A stretch of DNA of 64,000 nucleotides from Halopenitus salinus (GCF_042662125.1 NZ_JBHSXL010000009.1:186001-250000), one strand, 5' to 3'. Counted from the first letter of the stretch, positions 7,164 to 16,240 are shown. Numbers and translations: made by a program. The notes: generated by a model from the letters alone, not told the origin.

Positions 7164-10043
7164 ATGATGGATCGCTCATTCGATTCGCCGGACGCCCCGC
7201 GGCTCCTCCTCGCCGGAACCGCGGAGTGGCTCGGCCCGTTCGCGGAGGCGGCCGAGGAAGGGATCGGCGCACGGACGCGGATCGCCTCCTCGCTCGCCGA
7301 GGCCCGTTCGGCGTCCCGCGCGGGGTCGATCGACTGCGTGCTCGCGGCTGATCGCCTCTCGGATGCGACCGGGATCGAACTCCTCCGGTCGATCCGCGAG
7401 GACGACCCCGCCCTTCCCGTCGTCTTCGCCCCCACGGATGGCTCCGAGGCGCTCGCGAGCGAGGCCGTCGAGGCGGGCGTCTCGGAGTACGTTCCGCTCT
7501 CGATCCCGAACGAGGACGCGTTCGGCGAGCTGCTCGGCCGGATCGAGGCCGGCCTCGAGTCGGCGCGCCTCGAGCAGGACCGCCGCGAACGGGCCGAGGG
7601 GTTCGACGCGATCGTCGAGGACGAACGGACCGCGACGTGGGTTCTCGATCCTGACGGTACGCTCCGTCGTGCGAACCGAACCGCGCGCGAGCTCGCAGCC
7701 CCCGACGCGGGAGACGTCTCTCCCGGTCGGTCGTTCCCCTCCCTGCTCCCGTGGTCGCGCGACGGGCAGCTCCAGTCCGACGTCGAACGTGTTCTCGAGC
7801 GTGCTCGCGGCGGTGACTTCTCCACGGCAGTCCTCACGGACGTGCCGGGACGCGACGACGGGGACGCTCACGTCATGGAACTCTCCGCGCGCCCGATAGA
7901 GACGAGTCGAGGAACGATCGCGTCCGTCCTGGTCGAGGGCGTCGACGTCACCGAGCGCGTCGAGCTCGAACGCGATCTGCGCCGGTCCGAACGGCTCCAC
8001 CGAGTCACGCTCAACAACATGACCGACACCGTCCTCATCACCGACGAGGACGGCGAGTACACCTACGTCTGCCCGAACGTTCACTTCGTCTTCGGCTACT
8101 CGGCCGCGGAGATACGCGAGCTCGGAACGATCGACGAGCTCCTCGGCGAGGACCTCTTCGACCGCGAGGAGCTGGCCGAGCGGGGCGTGTTGAAGAACAT
8201 CGAGTGTACCGCCACCGACAGGGCCGGACGCGAGCACGTCCTGCTCGTCAACGTCCGGGAGGTGTCGATCCAGGGCGGAACACTCCTGTACAGCTGTCGG
8301 GACGTGACCGAACGAAAACGCCGCGAGGAGGCGCTTGCGACCCTCCAGAACACGGCTCGCGAGTTTCTGTATGCGGAGACGCATCCGGAGATCGCGGCCC
8401 GCGTCGTCGAGGACGTTCCCGGCTCCCTCGACCTCGACGCCAGCGCCGTCTTCCTGTTCGGCCCCGACGGAAACCGGCTTCGGCCGACCGCGGTCTCCGC
8501 GGGCATGGAACGAGCCGTCGGGTCGCTTCCGGAGATCCCGCTTGACGCCGACGGACCGGTCACCCGGAGCTTCCTCGAGGACGAATCCCGGTTTCTCGAG
8601 GACGACCGCGACATCGACGTCGGCGGGGATCCGACGACGGAGCTCGCGAGCGCCGGGTACATCCCGCTCGGCGAGCACGGCGTGTTCGTCGTCGGATCGT
8701 CGAACGTCGGGGCGTTCGACGAGATCCGCCGCGAGATCGCCGACCTGCTCGCCGCGACCGCGGAGGCTGCCCTCGACCGCGTGAGCCGCGAGCGTCGTCT
8801 GCGCGAGCAGGACCGTTCACTCAAGCGTCGAAACGAGGACCTCCGGGCGGTGAACCGGATCAACGAGACGATCCGCGCCATCGATCGGGCGCTCGTCGAG
8901 GCGGAAACCCGCGAGGAGATCGACCACGCGGTCTGTGAGCTTCTCACCGCCGAGGACCGGTTCCGGTTCGCCTGGATCGGGGAGATCGATCCGTCCACGG
9001 AAACGGTGGTCTCTCGCGCGTGGGCGGGCGAGGAGCGCGGGTACCTCGACGATCAGACGATCGACGTCGGGCTCGAAGGGACCGAACCGGCGGGCCGTAC
9101 CGCCTCGACGCGGGAGACGACGGCGGTGGCGAACGTCGCCGACCGGCTTCGCGAGGAGCGGTGGCGGACGGACGCGCTCGCGTGTGACTTCCGGTCCGTG
9201 GTGAGCGTTCCCCTCGACTACAACGACGTCTCCTACGGCGTGTTGACCGTCTACGCCGACGCCCGCGACGCTTTCGATGAGACCACCCGCGAGGTGCTCG
9301 CGGAGCTCGCCGGAACGATCGCCTCGGCGACGAGCGCGATCGAGCGACGAAACGCGCTCGTGACCTCCTCCGCGGTCCGTCTCGAGTTCGAGATCCCGGA
9401 CGCGACGTTCGTGTGCTCCCGGCTCGCGGAGGCGGCGTCCTGTACGATCGCCTACCGCGGCGGCGTTCGACAGACCGCGGCGGGAAGCGACGTCTTCGTC
9501 GAGATCGAGGATGCGCCCGTGGACCGGGTCGAGACCGCCGCGGCGGGCGTCCTCGGCGTGGAATCGGTCGATCGAGTGAGCGAGGACGACGACGGCGGCG
9601 TGCTACGGCTTCGACTGTCCGGGTCGTTCCCCGCGCTGGAGCTTGCAGACCACGGTGCCGTGCTTCGTGAGGCCTCAGCCACGCCCGATTCGACCGCGAT
9701 CGTGGTCGAGATCGCGGAGAACGGGGACCTCAGACACGCCACCGACCTCATCACGGAGCTGTTCGGCGAGGGCGAACTCCGGTCGAAACGGACGATCGAC
9801 CGGTCGCCGGGCCACCTCCGGTCGCGAGCCTTCGATCGGCTGACGGATCGCCAACTCGAGGTGGTGCGGACGGCCTACTACAGCGGGTTCTTCGAGTCGC
9901 CGCGTGAGAACACCGGCGAGGACGTCGCCGAGATGCTCGACATCTCCCCGACCGCCTTCTACCGCCACGTTCGCACGGTCGATCGAACGCTGCTCGGGCT
10001 GCTCTTCGACGGGTTCGATCCGGTCTCGACCTCGCAGCCGTGA
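7164..10043 (+). CDS. Bacterio-opsin-activator type multi-sensor transcriptional regulator
   Basis: About 959 residues. The parts in order are: a receiver-like domain (about 15-130), PAS (about 145-265), PAS (about 275-385), GAF (about 395-540), a linker helix, a second GAF (about 575-725), a Bat-type sensor domain (about 735-890) and a C-terminal HTH_10 (LTDRQLEVVRTAYYSGFF...ISPTAFYRHVRTV). Members of this group are cytoplasmic one-component regulators responding to redox, light or small ligands. The receiver appears to have Ala where the phospho-accepting Asp is expected (CVLAADRLSDATGIEL). The frame opens upstream with a TTG at 7137; I prefer the ATG at 7164 (another at 7167). Its target genes cannot be read from the window. 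Confidence 0.88.
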   Translation: MMDRSFDSPDAPRLLLAGTAEWLGPFAEAAEEGIGARTRIASSLAEARSASRAGSIDCVLAADRLSDATGIELLRSIREDDPALPVVFAPTDGSEALASEAVEAGVSEYVPLSIPNEDAFGELLGRIEAGLESARLEQDRRERAEGFDAIVEDERTATWVLDPDGTLRRANRTARELAAPDAGDVSPGRSFPSLLPWSRDGQLQSDVERVLERARGGDFSTAVLTDVPGRDDGDAHVMELSARPIETSRGTIASVLVEGVDVTERVELERDLRRSERLHRVTLNNMTDTVLITDEDGEYTYVCPNVHFVFGYSAAEIRELGTIDELLGEDLFDREELAERGVLKNIECTATDRAGREHVLLVNVREVSIQGGTLLYSCRDVTERKRREEALATLQNTAREFLYAETHPEIAARVVEDVPGSLDLDASAVFLFGPDGNRLRPTAVSAGMERAVGSLPEIPLDADGPVTRSFLEDESRFLEDDRDIDVGGDPTTELASAGYIPLGEHGVFVVGSSNVGAFDEIRREIADLLAATAEAALDRVSRERRLREQDRSLKRRNEDLRAVNRINETIRAIDRALVEAETREEIDHAVCELLTAEDRFRFAWIGEIDPSTETVVSRAWAGEERGYLDDQTIDVGLEGTEPAGRTASTRETTAVANVADRLREERWRTDALACDFRSVVSVPLDYNDVSYGVLTVYADARDAFDETTREVLAELAGTIASATSAIERRNALVTSSAVRLEFEIPDATFVCSRLAEAASCTIAYRGGVRQTAAGSDVFVEIEDAPVDRVETAAAGVLGVESVDRVSEDDDGGVLRLRLSGSFPALELADHGAVLREASATPDSTAIVVEIAENGDLRHATDLITELFGEGELRSKRTIDRSPGHLRSRAFDRLTDRQLEVVRTAYYSGFFESPRENTGEDVAEMLDISPTAFYRHVRTVDRTLLGLLFDGFDPVSTSQP

Positions 10044-10093
10044 GGAAATCGTCGGCGCGCCGGGGGCCGGTTATCGACGGAGAGATGTGGTGA

Positions 10094-10163
10094 GGAGGGT
10101 GGGAGAAGAGGGTGGGAGGAGAATGGGAGGAGGGTGGGAGAAGAGGGTGGGAGGAGAATGGGA
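10094..10163. repeat. Two perfect 35-bp purine-only-strand tandem repeats
   Basis: Copies at 10094-10128 and 10129-10163 are identical, built from GGAGGGTGGGAGAAG-like units, and are followed by a partial GA-rich copy to about 10185. Apart from a few T residues the top strand is purine. It lies directly after the stop codon region of the Bat-type regulator and before a strong hairpin. Such tracts can form triplex or G-quadruplex structures and are prone to slippage. Confidence 0.9.
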
Positions 10164-10181
10164 GGAGGATGAGAGGGGGGA

Positions 10182-10203
10182 GGGGGTTTAGCATCAAACC
10201 CCC
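10182..10203. terminator. Strong GC hairpin, possible terminator
   Basis: Arms GGGGGTTT (10182-10189) and AAACCCCC (10196-10203) pair perfectly around AGCATC. It lies ~140 bp after the Bat-type gene. There is no long T run behind it, so a regulatory role for the following small gene is equally possible. Confidence 0.45.
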
Positions 10204-10207
10204 TAGT

Positions 10208-10273
10208 CGATCTGGGGTTGAAATACGAACCAACCCATATTTCCTTATACACCTTGTATGATTCCCCAGATCG
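10208..10273. promoter_or_regulatory. Inverted repeat flanking the promoter of the small zinc-ribbon gene
   Basis: CGATCTGGGG (10208-10217) and CCCCAGATCG (10264-10273) are perfect inverted 10-bp arms 46 bp apart. The AT-rich stretch between them (CATATTTCCTTATACACC) looks like the promoter of the gene at 10309. The arrangement could be paired operator half-sites or the stem of a long leader structure. Confidence 0.5.
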
Positions 10274-10308
10274 TCACCACCACGGCAAGGGGTGGCGGAC
10301 ACCTACCC

Positions 10309-10452
10309 ATGATCGACGTCGAACACCACGACGACCAGGATCGAACCTACGAGTGTTTCGAGTGCGGCGAGGTGATTCCCTCCGAGGAGCAGCCCTCCAT
10401 CTGTCCGAACTGTGGCGGGTCGCTTCGTAATCGACACGTACCGGTCGAGTGA
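10309..10452 (+). CDS. 47-residue rubrerythrin-like zinc-ribbon protein
   Basis: A very small protein with two CxxC knuckles, YECFECGEVI and SICPNCGGSL, about 15 residues apart, which is the haloarchaeal rubrerythrin-like or rubredoxin-type zinc ribbon. Proteins of this kind bind one zinc or iron and are thought to be adaptors or RNA/DNA-binding factors; no reaction is known for this one. An in-frame ATG exists 17 codons upstream at 10258, but that extension has no family character and lies inside the inverted repeat, so I choose ATG 10309. It is convergent with the site-2 protease gene. Confidence 0.75.
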   Translation: MIDVEHHDDQDRTYECFECGEVIPSEEQPSICPNCGGSLRNRHVPVE

Positions 10453-10500
10453 GCGGCCGACCGCGCGAGCGACCACGCAAGCAGTCGAAGGGGCAGGCGA

Positions 10501-11715
10501 TCACGGGATCGAGTTCGTCGAGGGGCCGCCTCCCAACGATCGTTGGACGATCGCGTCCGGCGGGCCGCTCGACTGGATGACGTTGAACGCCGTCATCAGA
10601 TCCGTCCGGGAGATGAGTCCGACGAGCTCGCCGGATTCGTCCATCACGGGAAGTCGACCGACGTCGTTTCGCTGCATCGTCTGTATTGCCTCCATCGCGT
10701 CCGTCTCCGGCGTCACCGTCACGACGTCGGTTTCCATCACGTCCTCGACGCGATACGCGTCTCGTTCGACCTCCTTGACCTCGCGGGCGTCGGAGAGCGT
10801 CACCATGCCCACGAGCGAGTCGCCCCGCATCACGGGATAGCCCGTGTGGCGTTCGCGGAACATCCGGTCCATCAGCTCCGCGACCGTCGTCTCCTCGGCG
10901 ACGACGTCGAGCTCCGAACGGGGAGTCATCACGTCGGCGACCGTGACGTCCTCGAACGCGGCCGCGAGCGTGGTCTGTTGGGCCTCCCCGGAGGCGGCGA
11001 TGTAGATGAACAGCGCGAGGAAGATGAGGAACCAGTTCGAGAACAGCCCCACGACCGCGAGCATGAACGCGAACACCTTCCCGATCGAGGCGGCACGCTG
11101 GGTGGCGACGGCGTGTGGCATGTTCCGGGCCAGCAGCGCTCGAAGCACCCGTCCGCCGTCCATCGGAAACGCCGGAAGCATGTTGAACACGGCGAGCACG
11201 ACGTTCAACACGGCGAGGTAACCGACGACGAACCGGACGGCGGAGACGCCGCCGGCGATCCCCAACGCGTCCTGTGGCAGTCCGCTCGTCGCCACGATCG
11301 CGACGTAACAGACGACGCCGACGCCAATGGAGACGATCGGGCCCGCGATCGCGATCCAGAACTCGTGTCTCCAGTCGTCCGGGATGTCCGCGAAGTTGGC
11401 GAGCCCGCCGAGCAGCCACAGCGTGATCGAGTCGATCTCGTAGCCGTACCGCATCGCGACGATCGAGTGGCCGAGCTCGTGAAGCAGGACGCCGACGAAC
11501 AGGCCGACGACGGAGGCGAACCCGAGTATCCACGGGAGATAGCCCTCCTCGAGCAGCGCCACGTCGATCTCGGCGGGCAGCGTCCCGCCGATCATCCCGG
11601 CGATCACCGACACGTCACGTCCGATCAGGAAGGCGAAAAGCGGGAGAACGAGAAGGAACGTCCAATTGAGTCGGATCGGTATTCCGAACGCGCTCCCGAT
11701 CTGGATGCCTCGCAT
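10501..11715 (-). CDS. Site-2 metalloprotease (M50) with CBS pair
   Basis: A 404-residue intramembrane zinc protease. Several membrane segments surround the catalytic HELGH (residues 79-83) and the second-site motif NMLPAFPMDGGR (about 178-190, D186 as third ligand). A C-terminal tandem CBS module (about 257-375) probably senses nucleotides and gates activity. The family cleaves membrane-spanning anti-sigma or signalling proteins; no substrate is identifiable here. The open frame extends to 11862, but the first 49 codons have no membrane or family character. ATG 11715, with a TATA-like element ~25 bp upstream (plus-strand 11738-11746), is the likely start. It is divergent from the AEC transporter gene. 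Confidence 0.9.
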   Translation of the reverse strand: MRGIQIGSAFGIPIRLNWTFLLVLPLFAFLIGRDVSVIAGMIGGTLPAEIDVALLEEGYLPWILGFASVVGLFVGVLLHELGHSIVAMRYGYEIDSITLWLLGGLANFADIPDDWRHEFWIAIAGPIVSIGVGVVCYVAIVATSGLPQDALGIAGGVSAVRFVVGYLAVLNVVLAVFNMLPAFPMDGGRVLRALLARNMPHAVATQRAASIGKVFAFMLAVVGLFSNWFLIFLALFIYIAASGEAQQTTLAAAFEDVTVADVMTPRSELDVVAEETTVAELMDRMFRERHTGYPVMRGDSLVGMVTLSDAREVKEVERDAYRVEDVMETDVVTVTPETDAMEAIQTMQRNDVGRLPVMDESGELVGLISRTDLMTAFNVIQSSGPPDAIVQRSLGGGPSTNSIP

Positions 11716-11809
11716 GTCCGTTCCTTCGACGCCATCACGTAAAAGCGTGGAGGCACGCAGGGCCCGTTTCCGATCACTTTTTATCCGAACCGGCACACGC
11801 CGCGTACGG

Positions 11810-12763
11810 ATGTCGATCGTCTCCGCGTTCACCTCCGCCATTCTCCCCATACTCGCGATCATGGGGCTTGGTTACCTGCTCTCCGAGACGCTCGATATCG
11901 CTCTCAAGCCACTCAACGACGTCGCGCTCTACGCCTTCCTGCCGGCGCTCGTCTTCCACAATCTCGCCACGACGTCGCTCGGCGGGGCCGTTCTCCTCAA
12001 GGTGGTGATGGGCGTCGTCGCGTTCGTCGCCGCGATGTGGACGGTCGCCGAGGTCGTCGGCCGCACCGCGGAGATCGCAGAGCCGTTTCGAAGCGCCGAC
12101 GTGCTCGCCGCGATGTTTCCGAACGCGGGGTTTTACGGCGTTCCGCTGGCCGCCTTCGCGTTCGGCGAGGCCGGCCGGACGACGGCCATCCTGTGGATGA
12201 CGCTCCAGTCGTTTCTGATGTACACGGTCGGCGTCTACGTCGCCTCGCGGGGCGGAGGCGAGACCGGGTGGGGCGCGGTCGGCTCCGTCTTCCGGCTCCC
12301 GCTCATATACGCGATCCTCCTCGCCCTGATCGCGAGGGTGGCGGACGTCGTTCCGTCGGAGACGGGCGTGGCGATGCAGACCGTCCAGATGATCGGCGAG
12401 GCGTCGATCCCCCTCATGCTCGTCGTCGTCGGCATTCGACTGGCCGAGATGGAACACACGTCCTTTTCCGGCGCCATCTCCCCGTCCGTCCTTCGGCTGT
12501 TCGTGGCCCCGGCGGTGGCTCTCGCCGTCGCGCTGGCGTTGGCGTTCGACGATCCCACGATCGCTCGAACGTTCGTCGTCCTGTCGGCGACCCCGGTCGC
12601 GGTGGTCCCGCTCGCGCTGGTCATCACCTACAGCGACGACCCCGGCCGTGACGGGCGGGCGGCCTCCGAACACCTCACCACGACCATCTTCGTGACCACG
12701 CTGGCCAGCGTTCCGGTGCTCACGGTGCTCATCACCGTGATGCAGTCCGGAGCGATCGTTTGA
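11810..12763 (+). CDS. AEC-family (auxin efflux carrier-like) transporter
   Basis: A 317-residue membrane protein with about ten hydrophobic segments and the usual two-half architecture of AEC permeases, starting MSIVSAFTSAILPILAIMGL. Archaeal and bacterial members are secondary transporters of organic acids such as malate or malonate; the substrate here is unknown. The frame is open from 11666, but that part overlaps the divergent protease gene. ATG 11810 stands 25-30 bp after a TATA-like CTTTTTATCC, typical of a leaderless transcript. The protein has no fused domains. Confidence 0.85.
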   Translation: MSIVSAFTSAILPILAIMGLGYLLSETLDIALKPLNDVALYAFLPALVFHNLATTSLGGAVLLKVVMGVVAFVAAMWTVAEVVGRTAEIAEPFRSADVLAAMFPNAGFYGVPLAAFAFGEAGRTTAILWMTLQSFLMYTVGVYVASRGGGETGWGAVGSVFRLPLIYAILLALIARVADVVPSETGVAMQTVQMIGEASIPLMLVVVGIRLAEMEHTSFSGAISPSVLRLFVAPAVALAVALALAFDDPTIARTFVVLSATPVAVVPLALVITYSDDPGRDGRAASEHLTTTIFVTTLASVPVLTVLITVMQSGAIV

Positions 12764-12986
12764 GCCCGCGACCGCCGCGGCGGGGTCGCCGCGACCGTCG
12801 TCGGTCGTGTTATCACCCTTCGACGTGTGGGTACGCGTGTACCCACATGAACAGCAACGCTATCACGGCGTCACCCTCGACGAACGCCACCACGGGGAAG
12901 ACGATCGCTCCGGACCCGATCGCCGCACAGTACTGCGCCCTCGAGGTCGATCACGAGAAACCGCCGCGGACGGGAGCCCGATCGCG

Positions 12987-13355
12987 ATGAGCGACGGCCC
13001 CACGATCAACCGCGACGACGAGATCGACTACGAGGTCGTCGAGGCGGCCGACGGCATGGGTCGCGGCGTGTTGATCGACGAGACGGACGGCGCGCCCAAC
13101 TTCGCGATGCGTCGGTTCATTCTCGAGCCCGACGCGACGGTGCCGAGACACACGAACGCGGTCGAACACGTCCAGTACGTCCTCGCCGGCGAGTACACGG
13201 TCACCCTCGGCGATGAGGACCGGACCCTCTCACACGGCGACTCGCTTTTCATCCCCGCCGGCACGGAACACGCCTACCACAACGACGGACCAGAACGCGC
13301 CGCGTTCATCTGTGTCGTCCCCCACGGCGACGACGAGATCGAACTCGTGAAGTGA
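12987..13355 (+). CDS. Cupin-domain protein
   Basis: A 122-residue single-domain cupin. Metal-binding motif 1 is readable as PRHTNAVEHVQYVLAGEYTV, and motif 2 as SLFIPAGTEHAYHND. It resembles small haloarchaeal cupins of unassigned substrate, which may be dioxygenases, isomerases or sugar-binding proteins. The open frame begins at 12807, but the first 60 codons lack any fold character. ATG 12987 is chosen because MSDGPTINRDDEID begins the family-like segment. The preceding 12764-12986 interval shows no convincing gene. Convergent with aconitase. Confidence 0.85.
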   Translation: MSDGPTINRDDEIDYEVVEAADGMGRGVLIDETDGAPNFAMRRFILEPDATVPRHTNAVEHVQYVLAGEYTVTLGDEDRTLSHGDSLFIPAGTEHAYHNDGPERAAFICVVPHGDDEIELVK

Positions 13356-13500
13356 CGCTTCGGCTCCGTCGAAAGCGAAAAGAGAGATATCCGCATCGTT
13401 CGGTCGCCTCGACGCTGTGACCGCCGGCGGCCGTTTCTGCTTGGCGGCGGCGGCCTCCGATCAGTCGTTAGGGTCTCCGATCGCTCGCGGCAGTCCCCGA

Positions 13501-15486
13501 TCAGTCGTCGGCGGGGGCCGCGCCGCTGCCGGACTGATGCTGCTTTTTCGTCCACGAGAGCTTGCCGCCGGCCGCGAGGATCTCGAGCTCGCGGTCGGAG
13601 GCGTCCAGCTCGGCGGTGAACTCCCAGTCGTCGTTCACGCGGGCGGTGAACGTCTCCTGGCCCTCACGGACCGCCGCGTCGACGTCGTCGAGGATCTCGA
13701 CGTCGTCGCCCTGGTCGATCTTCTCGTAGGTCTCCGCGTCGATCTCCAGCGGGACGATCCCGAAGTTGAACAGGTTCGCCTTGTGGATGCGCGCGAAGCT
13801 CTGTGCGAAGACCGCCTCGATGCCGAGGTACATCGGACACAGCGCGGCGTGTTCGCGCGAGGAGCCCTGTCCGTAGTTCTCGCCGGCCACGAGGACGCCC
13901 TCGCCGGCCTCCTTCGCGCGGGTCGCGAACGTGTCGTCGACCCGCGAGAGGGTGAACTCCGAGAGCTTCTCGATGTTCGAGCGGTACTTCAGGATGTCCG
14001 CCGTCGCCGGGATGATGTGGTCGGTCGTGATGTTGTCCTCCATCTTGAGCAGCGCCTCGCCGCTGATGTCGGAGTCGATACCCTCCCGGATCGGGACGTC
14101 GCCGATGTTCGGGCCCTTGATGAGCTCGTCGTCGATGGCCTCCTCGGGGTTGATGATGTCCGGGTCGTCCCTGCCCATTCCCTCGGAGTAGCTGTCGCCC
14201 ATCTCGAGGCCGGGTGCCTCCATGTCGCCGAGCTCGTCGGCGAGGTCCCGCGGGTCGACGATCTCGCCGGCGATGGCCGCGGCGGTCGCCACCTCGGGCG
14301 AACAGAGGTAGACGGAGTCGTCCTCGATGCCCGAGCGTCCCTCGAAGTTGCGGTTGAACGTACGCAGGCTCACGGAATCGGAGGCGGGCACGTGACCGAT
14401 GCCGATGCAGGCGCCACAGGTCGACTCGGAGAAGTTGACGCCGGCGGCCATCAGCTCGGCCGTCCAGCCCTCGCGGGCGAGCATCTCGGAGGCCTGCTTC
14501 GATCCGGGCGCGACGATCATCTCCGTGTGTTTGGCGACCTCGCGGTCCTCCAGCATCTTCGCGCCGGGCAGGATGTCCTCGTAGGCGCCGTTGGTACACG
14601 AGCCGATGATGACCTGCTCGACCTCCGTGCCGGCGACCTCGCGGACGGGCACGACCTTGTCGGGCATCGACGGACACGCGATGAGCGGCTCCAGCTCGTT
14701 CAGATCGACGGTGATCTCCTCTGCGTACTCCGCGTCCGCGTCGGGCTGGAGGTCGACGTACTCGTCCTCGCGGCCCTGGCGGGCCAGCCAGTCCTCCGTC
14801 TTCTCGTCGGTCGGGAAGATGGAGGAGGTGGCGCCGAGCTCCGTGCCGAGGTTGGTGATCGTCGTCCGCTCGGGGATCGTGAGCGACTCGACGCCCGGAC
14901 CGGTGTACTCGAAGATCTTGCCGACGCCGCCCTTGACGGTCAGCTCGCCGAGCAGGTGGAGCGCGATGTCCTTCGCCGTCGCCCACTCGGGCAGCTCGCC
15001 CTCGAGGTGGACGTTGACGACCTCGGGCATCTCGACGTAGTAGGCGCCGCCGCCCATGGCAACCGCGATGTCGAGCCCGCCGGCGCCGATCGCCAGCTGG
15101 CCGAGCCCGCCGGGGGTCGGCGTGTGCGAGTCGGAGCCGAGCAGCGTCTTGCCGGGCGCCGCGAAGTTCTCCTTGTGGACCTGGTGGCAGATGCCGTTTC
15201 CGGGTCGCGAGAAGTAGGCGCCGTAGGTCCCCGCCGCCGAGCGGAGGAACCGGTGGTCGTCGGTGTTCTTGAAGTCGAACTGGTAGGTCTGGTGGTCGCA
15301 GTACTGGGCGGCGAGTTCGGTCTGGACCTCCTCCATCTCCAGCGCCTCGAACTGGAGCCAGACCATCGTCCCCGTCGTGTCCTGTGTGAGAACCTGGTCG
15401 ATCTCGATGCCGATCTCCTCGCCGGGGGTCAACTCCCCGTCGACGAGGTGATCATCGAGGATCTTCTCAGCGATGGTTTGTCCCAT
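13501..15486 (-). CDS. acn: Aconitate hydratase
   Basis: A 661-residue enzyme of the citric acid cycle that isomerises citrate to isocitrate through a [4Fe-4S] cluster in the cytoplasm. Cluster ligands are visible in GSCTNGAYED and STCGACIGIG. The N-terminal domain has GSDSHTPTPGGLG, and the C-terminal swivelling domain has GENYGQGSSREHAAL. The length fits the mitochondrial-type archaeal aconitases rather than the ~900-residue AcnA. It is monocistronic, starting at ATG 15486 with a TATA box about 30 bp upstream, so it is probably leaderless. Identity is secure. Confidence 0.95.
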   Translation of the reverse strand: MGQTIAEKILDDHLVDGELTPGEEIGIEIDQVLTQDTTGTMVWLQFEALEMEEVQTELAAQYCDHQTYQFDFKNTDDHRFLRSAAGTYGAYFSRPGNGICHQVHKENFAAPGKTLLGSDSHTPTPGGLGQLAIGAGGLDIAVAMGGGAYYVEMPEVVNVHLEGELPEWATAKDIALHLLGELTVKGGVGKIFEYTGPGVESLTIPERTTITNLGTELGATSSIFPTDEKTEDWLARQGREDEYVDLQPDADAEYAEEITVDLNELEPLIACPSMPDKVVPVREVAGTEVEQVIIGSCTNGAYEDILPGAKMLEDREVAKHTEMIVAPGSKQASEMLAREGWTAELMAAGVNFSESTCGACIGIGHVPASDSVSLRTFNRNFEGRSGIEDDSVYLCSPEVATAAAIAGEIVDPRDLADELGDMEAPGLEMGDSYSEGMGRDDPDIINPEEAIDDELIKGPNIGDVPIREGIDSDISGEALLKMEDNITTDHIIPATADILKYRSNIEKLSEFTLSRVDDTFATRAKEAGEGVLVAGENYGQGSSREHAALCPMYLGIEAVFAQSFARIHKANLFNFGIVPLEIDAETYEKIDQGDDVEILDDVDAAVREGQETFTARVNDDWEFTAELDASDRELEILAAGGKLSWTKKQHQSGSGAAPADD

Positions 15487-15511
15487 ATCACCGAGAACTC
15501 GACTCGCCTCG

Positions 15512-15519
15512 AATATAAA
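15512..15519 (-). promoter_or_regulatory. TATA box of aconitase
   Basis: The minus strand reads TTTATATT about 26-33 bp upstream of the aconitase ATG at 15486, the correct spacing for a leaderless haloarchaeal transcript. Confidence 0.65.
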
Positions 15520-15711
15520 TCCCGCGAGTCACTTTCCACAATATTCGTGTAGGATCGGGCGTCTCGGGCAACGTTCGCGGGAAAACCGGCGTGTTAACTC
15601 CCGACACCTCGGGATCGGAGCCGGATCGATCCGTGCGTGGTGGGGACGTATCCTCGCCTCCGGCCCCGTTCCAGTCGATACGGTTTTATCGACCGGATCC
15701 GATCGGCCGGT

Positions 15712-16182
15712 ATGTTCGAGTCCGGGAGCTACGTCGCACGCGAACTCGAGTCGGCCGGCGCCGACCTCGACGCCGAGCAGGTACAGCCGAACGGCGTCGA
15801 TCTGACCGTCGGGGAGGTCCTCGAACAGACCGAACCCGGGACGATCGGACGCGACGGGAAGACGGTGGGCGAGCGGGAGCCGGTCCCCGGGGAGGTCCGA
15901 TTTCGCCTCCAGCCGGGATACTACGTCGTCGAGTACGGCGAACCGGTCCGTATCCCGGAGGGGCACGTCGGGTTCGTCTACCCGCGCTCCTCGCTGCTCC
16001 GGAACTCGTGTATGCTCAACACGGCCGTCTGGGACGCCGGCTACGAGGGCGTCGGCGAGGGCCTCCTCCAGGTCGGACACCCGATCACGATCGAACGCGA
16101 CGCGCGCATCGCCCAGCTCGTCCTCGCCGAGGCCGGCCACGAAGGGACCTACGACGGCGACTACCAGGGCGAGGGACTGTAG
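15712..16182 (+). CDS. dut: dUTPase / dCTP deaminase family nucleotidohydrolase
   Basis: A 156-residue protein of the trimeric dUTPase/dCTP-deaminase fold. Recognisable motifs are GVDLTVGEV near the N-terminus, HVGFVYPRSSLLRNSCML in the middle, AVWDAGYEG (the active-site loop) and ARIAQLVLAE. Haloarchaeal members are annotated as deoxyuridine 5'-triphosphate nucleotidohydrolases, which remove dUTP and yield dUMP for thymidylate synthesis. A dCTP deaminase activity cannot be excluded from sequence alone. The frame is open from 15637; ATG 15712, shortly after a TATA-like GGTTTTATC, begins the conserved MFESGSYVARELE segment. Confidence 0.82.
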   Translation: MFESGSYVARELESAGADLDAEQVQPNGVDLTVGEVLEQTEPGTIGRDGKTVGEREPVPGEVRFRLQPGYYVVEYGEPVRIPEGHVGFVYPRSSLLRNSCMLNTAVWDAGYEGVGEGLLQVGHPITIERDARIAQLVLAEAGHEGTYDGDYQGEGL

Positions 16183-16240
16183 ACGGTCGGTTTCGGGGCG
16201 TCGATCGCGGCGTTGTCACTGCCCACGATTTCGCAGGAAA

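Noticed and set aside
13417..15552. A 711-codon plus-strand open frame over the aconitase gene
   Set aside because: It mirrors the aconitase coding sequence and has no family signature; the minus-strand aconitase has full motifs.
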